From Pseudanabaena sp. lw0831 (GTDB taxonomy: Bacteria; Cyanobacteriota; Cyanobacteriia; Pseudanabaenales; Pseudanabaenaceae): a stretch of 64,000 bases of DNA. The stretch lies in NCBI RefSeq assembly GCF_016584665.1, contig NZ_BBJB01000115.1:62001-126000 (forward strand), given 5' to 3'. The position numbers and the translations under genes were made by a program. Positions 62,966 to 64,000 of the stretch are shown here, piece after piece (the first letter of the stretch is position 1; the number at the start of each line of letters is the position of its first letter). A model generated the notes under the pieces. It worked only from the letters and a program-made list of their open reading frames with translations. It was not told the DNA's origin and searched no databases.

Positions 62966-64000
62966 GGGAGCATCTCAGTTTGGCACTGAGTAATTATACT
63001 CACAAGAATCAAGCATATCATTGAGATAAGCACAGCGATGCTTCAAAACTTGAGAGACATTTTTTCGATTCCATTGAGCACCCGAAATCTTAATGCGCCG
63101 CCCAATTTGCTTAATCGAAGATTCGACTGAACCAGAGCCAATAGTCAGACCTAACTTATGGAAGTAACTATATTCAGGAATCCGCAGATAATGTTTGCGT
63201 AAATAGTCCACAAAATTCATCGCTCTTTTAAATTTGCAACCCTCAAATAAATCTATAGCAGACTCAACATCACCATTCCAGAGAAATTGTTCAGCATTTT
63301 CTAGTCGGCGCATAGAGCCACCAACGCCATGTAAATGCTCAACCAGATGATACCAATCAAGAATTTCAAAGCGTTGCTCTACGGGAGCAATTTGTGAGAA
63401 TAAATTCCAAATACCGTCATGTCCATCCCCCAGACAAGAGACAATCTCTGCTAATTCCTGTTGCTGTACCCTCTCAACTAAGGCTTGATTTTCCTGAAAA
63501 TATGCAATTACTGCTTTTCCTTGCAGGGTAACAGATTTGTAATCTTTCCATTCACTTTTTTCCCTTTGGCTGTTCTCAGTCTTACTTTGCCTCCGTCTAA
63601 GCTCATTTCTTCTACAGTCTCCGCTAACTCTACTTGCGGGAAATTGTATCGTTGTACCAGTCGCTGTTGAGTACTGTGGCTAACCACGATCCCTGTCAAC
63701 GCCTTAACGTTTTTCATTGCTCGTGCGTAGGACTCATTGCCACTGGTGAGCAAGCAGCATTTTTCCATGTGTGGACTAAGCTGGGTTCTTGCTCTTACGT
63801 TTAGTTGTTTTGCTTGCTTGCTGGTGATGGTCAGATCGCCAATACAACTCTTCAGATGCCTCTCTTTTCCTGCTTTTGTGCCACTACTTGTCTCGACAAA
63901 AAAACACCGATTTTTGGGCTAACATTTTCTAACATTTGCTCTCGCACAGCTAGTTCTATCCCTTCCAAGGTCTTTAACCGTTCGGCATTCTTTGCTTCTG
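62966..64000 (-). mobile_element. ISKra4-family insertion sequence, cut by the window edge
   Basis: The end near 62966 (GGGAGCATCTCAGTTTGGCA) looks like an ISKra4-type terminal repeat and marks the break in ftsH. A transposase on the minus strand fills the rest. The other end, the second terminal repeat and any target duplication lie beyond the window. Confidence 0.7.
62975..64000 (-). pseudogene. ISKra4-family transposase with two frame shifts
   Basis: Read from 64000 down, the protein is covered by three frames. Frame 1 gives ELAVREQMLENVSPKIGVF; at a T7 run near 63899 it moves to a second frame giving FVETSSGTKAGKERHLKSCI through SLDGGKVRLRTAKG (first catalytic Asp); at an A6 run near 63555 it moves to a third frame giving SEWKDYKSVTLQGKAV, SCLGDGHDGIWNLF (second Asp) and the end GSGSVESSIKQIGRRIKISG (near the catalytic Glu). 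Both shifts are at homopolymers, so decay, programmed slippage or sequencing error are all possible. Confidence 0.78.

Overview
The window is chromosomal DNA from a cyanobacterium, most likely a thin filamentous Pseudanabaena-type organism. The photosynthesis genes psbE-psbF-psbL-psbJ, petH and atpG are present. The octamer GCGATCGC (HIP1) is very dense, and many conserved cyanobacterial families occur (Npun_F0494-like, DUF4079, Eis-type GNAT, a pheophorbide-oxygenase-like Rieske protein). The genus is an inference; no rRNA gene was seen.

Layout. 1-7.9 kb: a cut-off secreted protein, a small lysine-rich ORF, two pentapeptide-repeat proteins, a four-carbon sugar-acid kinase, a DMT exporter and an SphS-like phosphate-sensor kinase. 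8.3-17.1 kb: a GT-C glycosyltransferase, a two-domain FNR (petH), ilvB, an RppH-like Nudix hydrolase, a membrane gene broken by an in-frame TAG, a DJ-1 protein, a Zur-like Fur protein and an Eis-like acetyltransferase. 17.2-18.1 kb: the cytochrome b559 operon psbEFLJ. 18.1-27.2 kb: a GST, a Rieske oxygenase, an FAD-linked oxidase, a secreted LRR protein, plsY, two conserved proteins of unknown role and thiE. 27.2-34.4 kb: a MASE1 hybrid kinase with its response regulator, an ABC-F ATPase, a membrane protein and a glycosyltransferase. 34.4-39.6 kb: thiG, atpG, pyrD, a lone gvpG, a third pentapeptide protein and cobH. 39.7-44 kb: a LOV-domain hybrid histidine kinase followed by a response regulator with a GGDEF domain, probably a blue-light to c-di-GMP pathway. 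44.2-50.9 kb: mnmE, a GNAT-TrhO fusion, an inositol-phosphatase-like gene, an ABC-2 permease, an Fe-S aldo/keto reductase, a YajQ protein and a DUF4079 protein. 51-56.6 kb: two MEKHLA-domain genes around a DUF1016 nuclease, one copy fused tail-to-tail with the nuclease at a HIP1 site, and a 1152-residue multi-PAS hybrid kinase. 57.2-64 kb: priA, a Uma2-type protein, a TPR protein, fmt and an ftsH gene cut by an ISKra4-family insertion.

The most striking non-coding feature is the number of long, nearly perfect hairpins. Almost every intergenic gap has one, and 10 of the 15 gaps between divergent genes have one too, so they cannot all be transcription terminators. They fall into families that share an inner core while the outer arms differ between copies but stay complementary within each copy. 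Three families are described: a 105-bp double hairpin (three copies), a 110-bp element with outer inverted repeats (three copies), and a core-sharing hairpin (four copies). A separate 191-bp MITE-like element lies upstream of priA. Two essential-type genes (mnmE, priA) carry in-frame copies of a proline/glycine-rich palindromic repeat. No tRNA, rRNA, riboswitch or CRISPR array was found.
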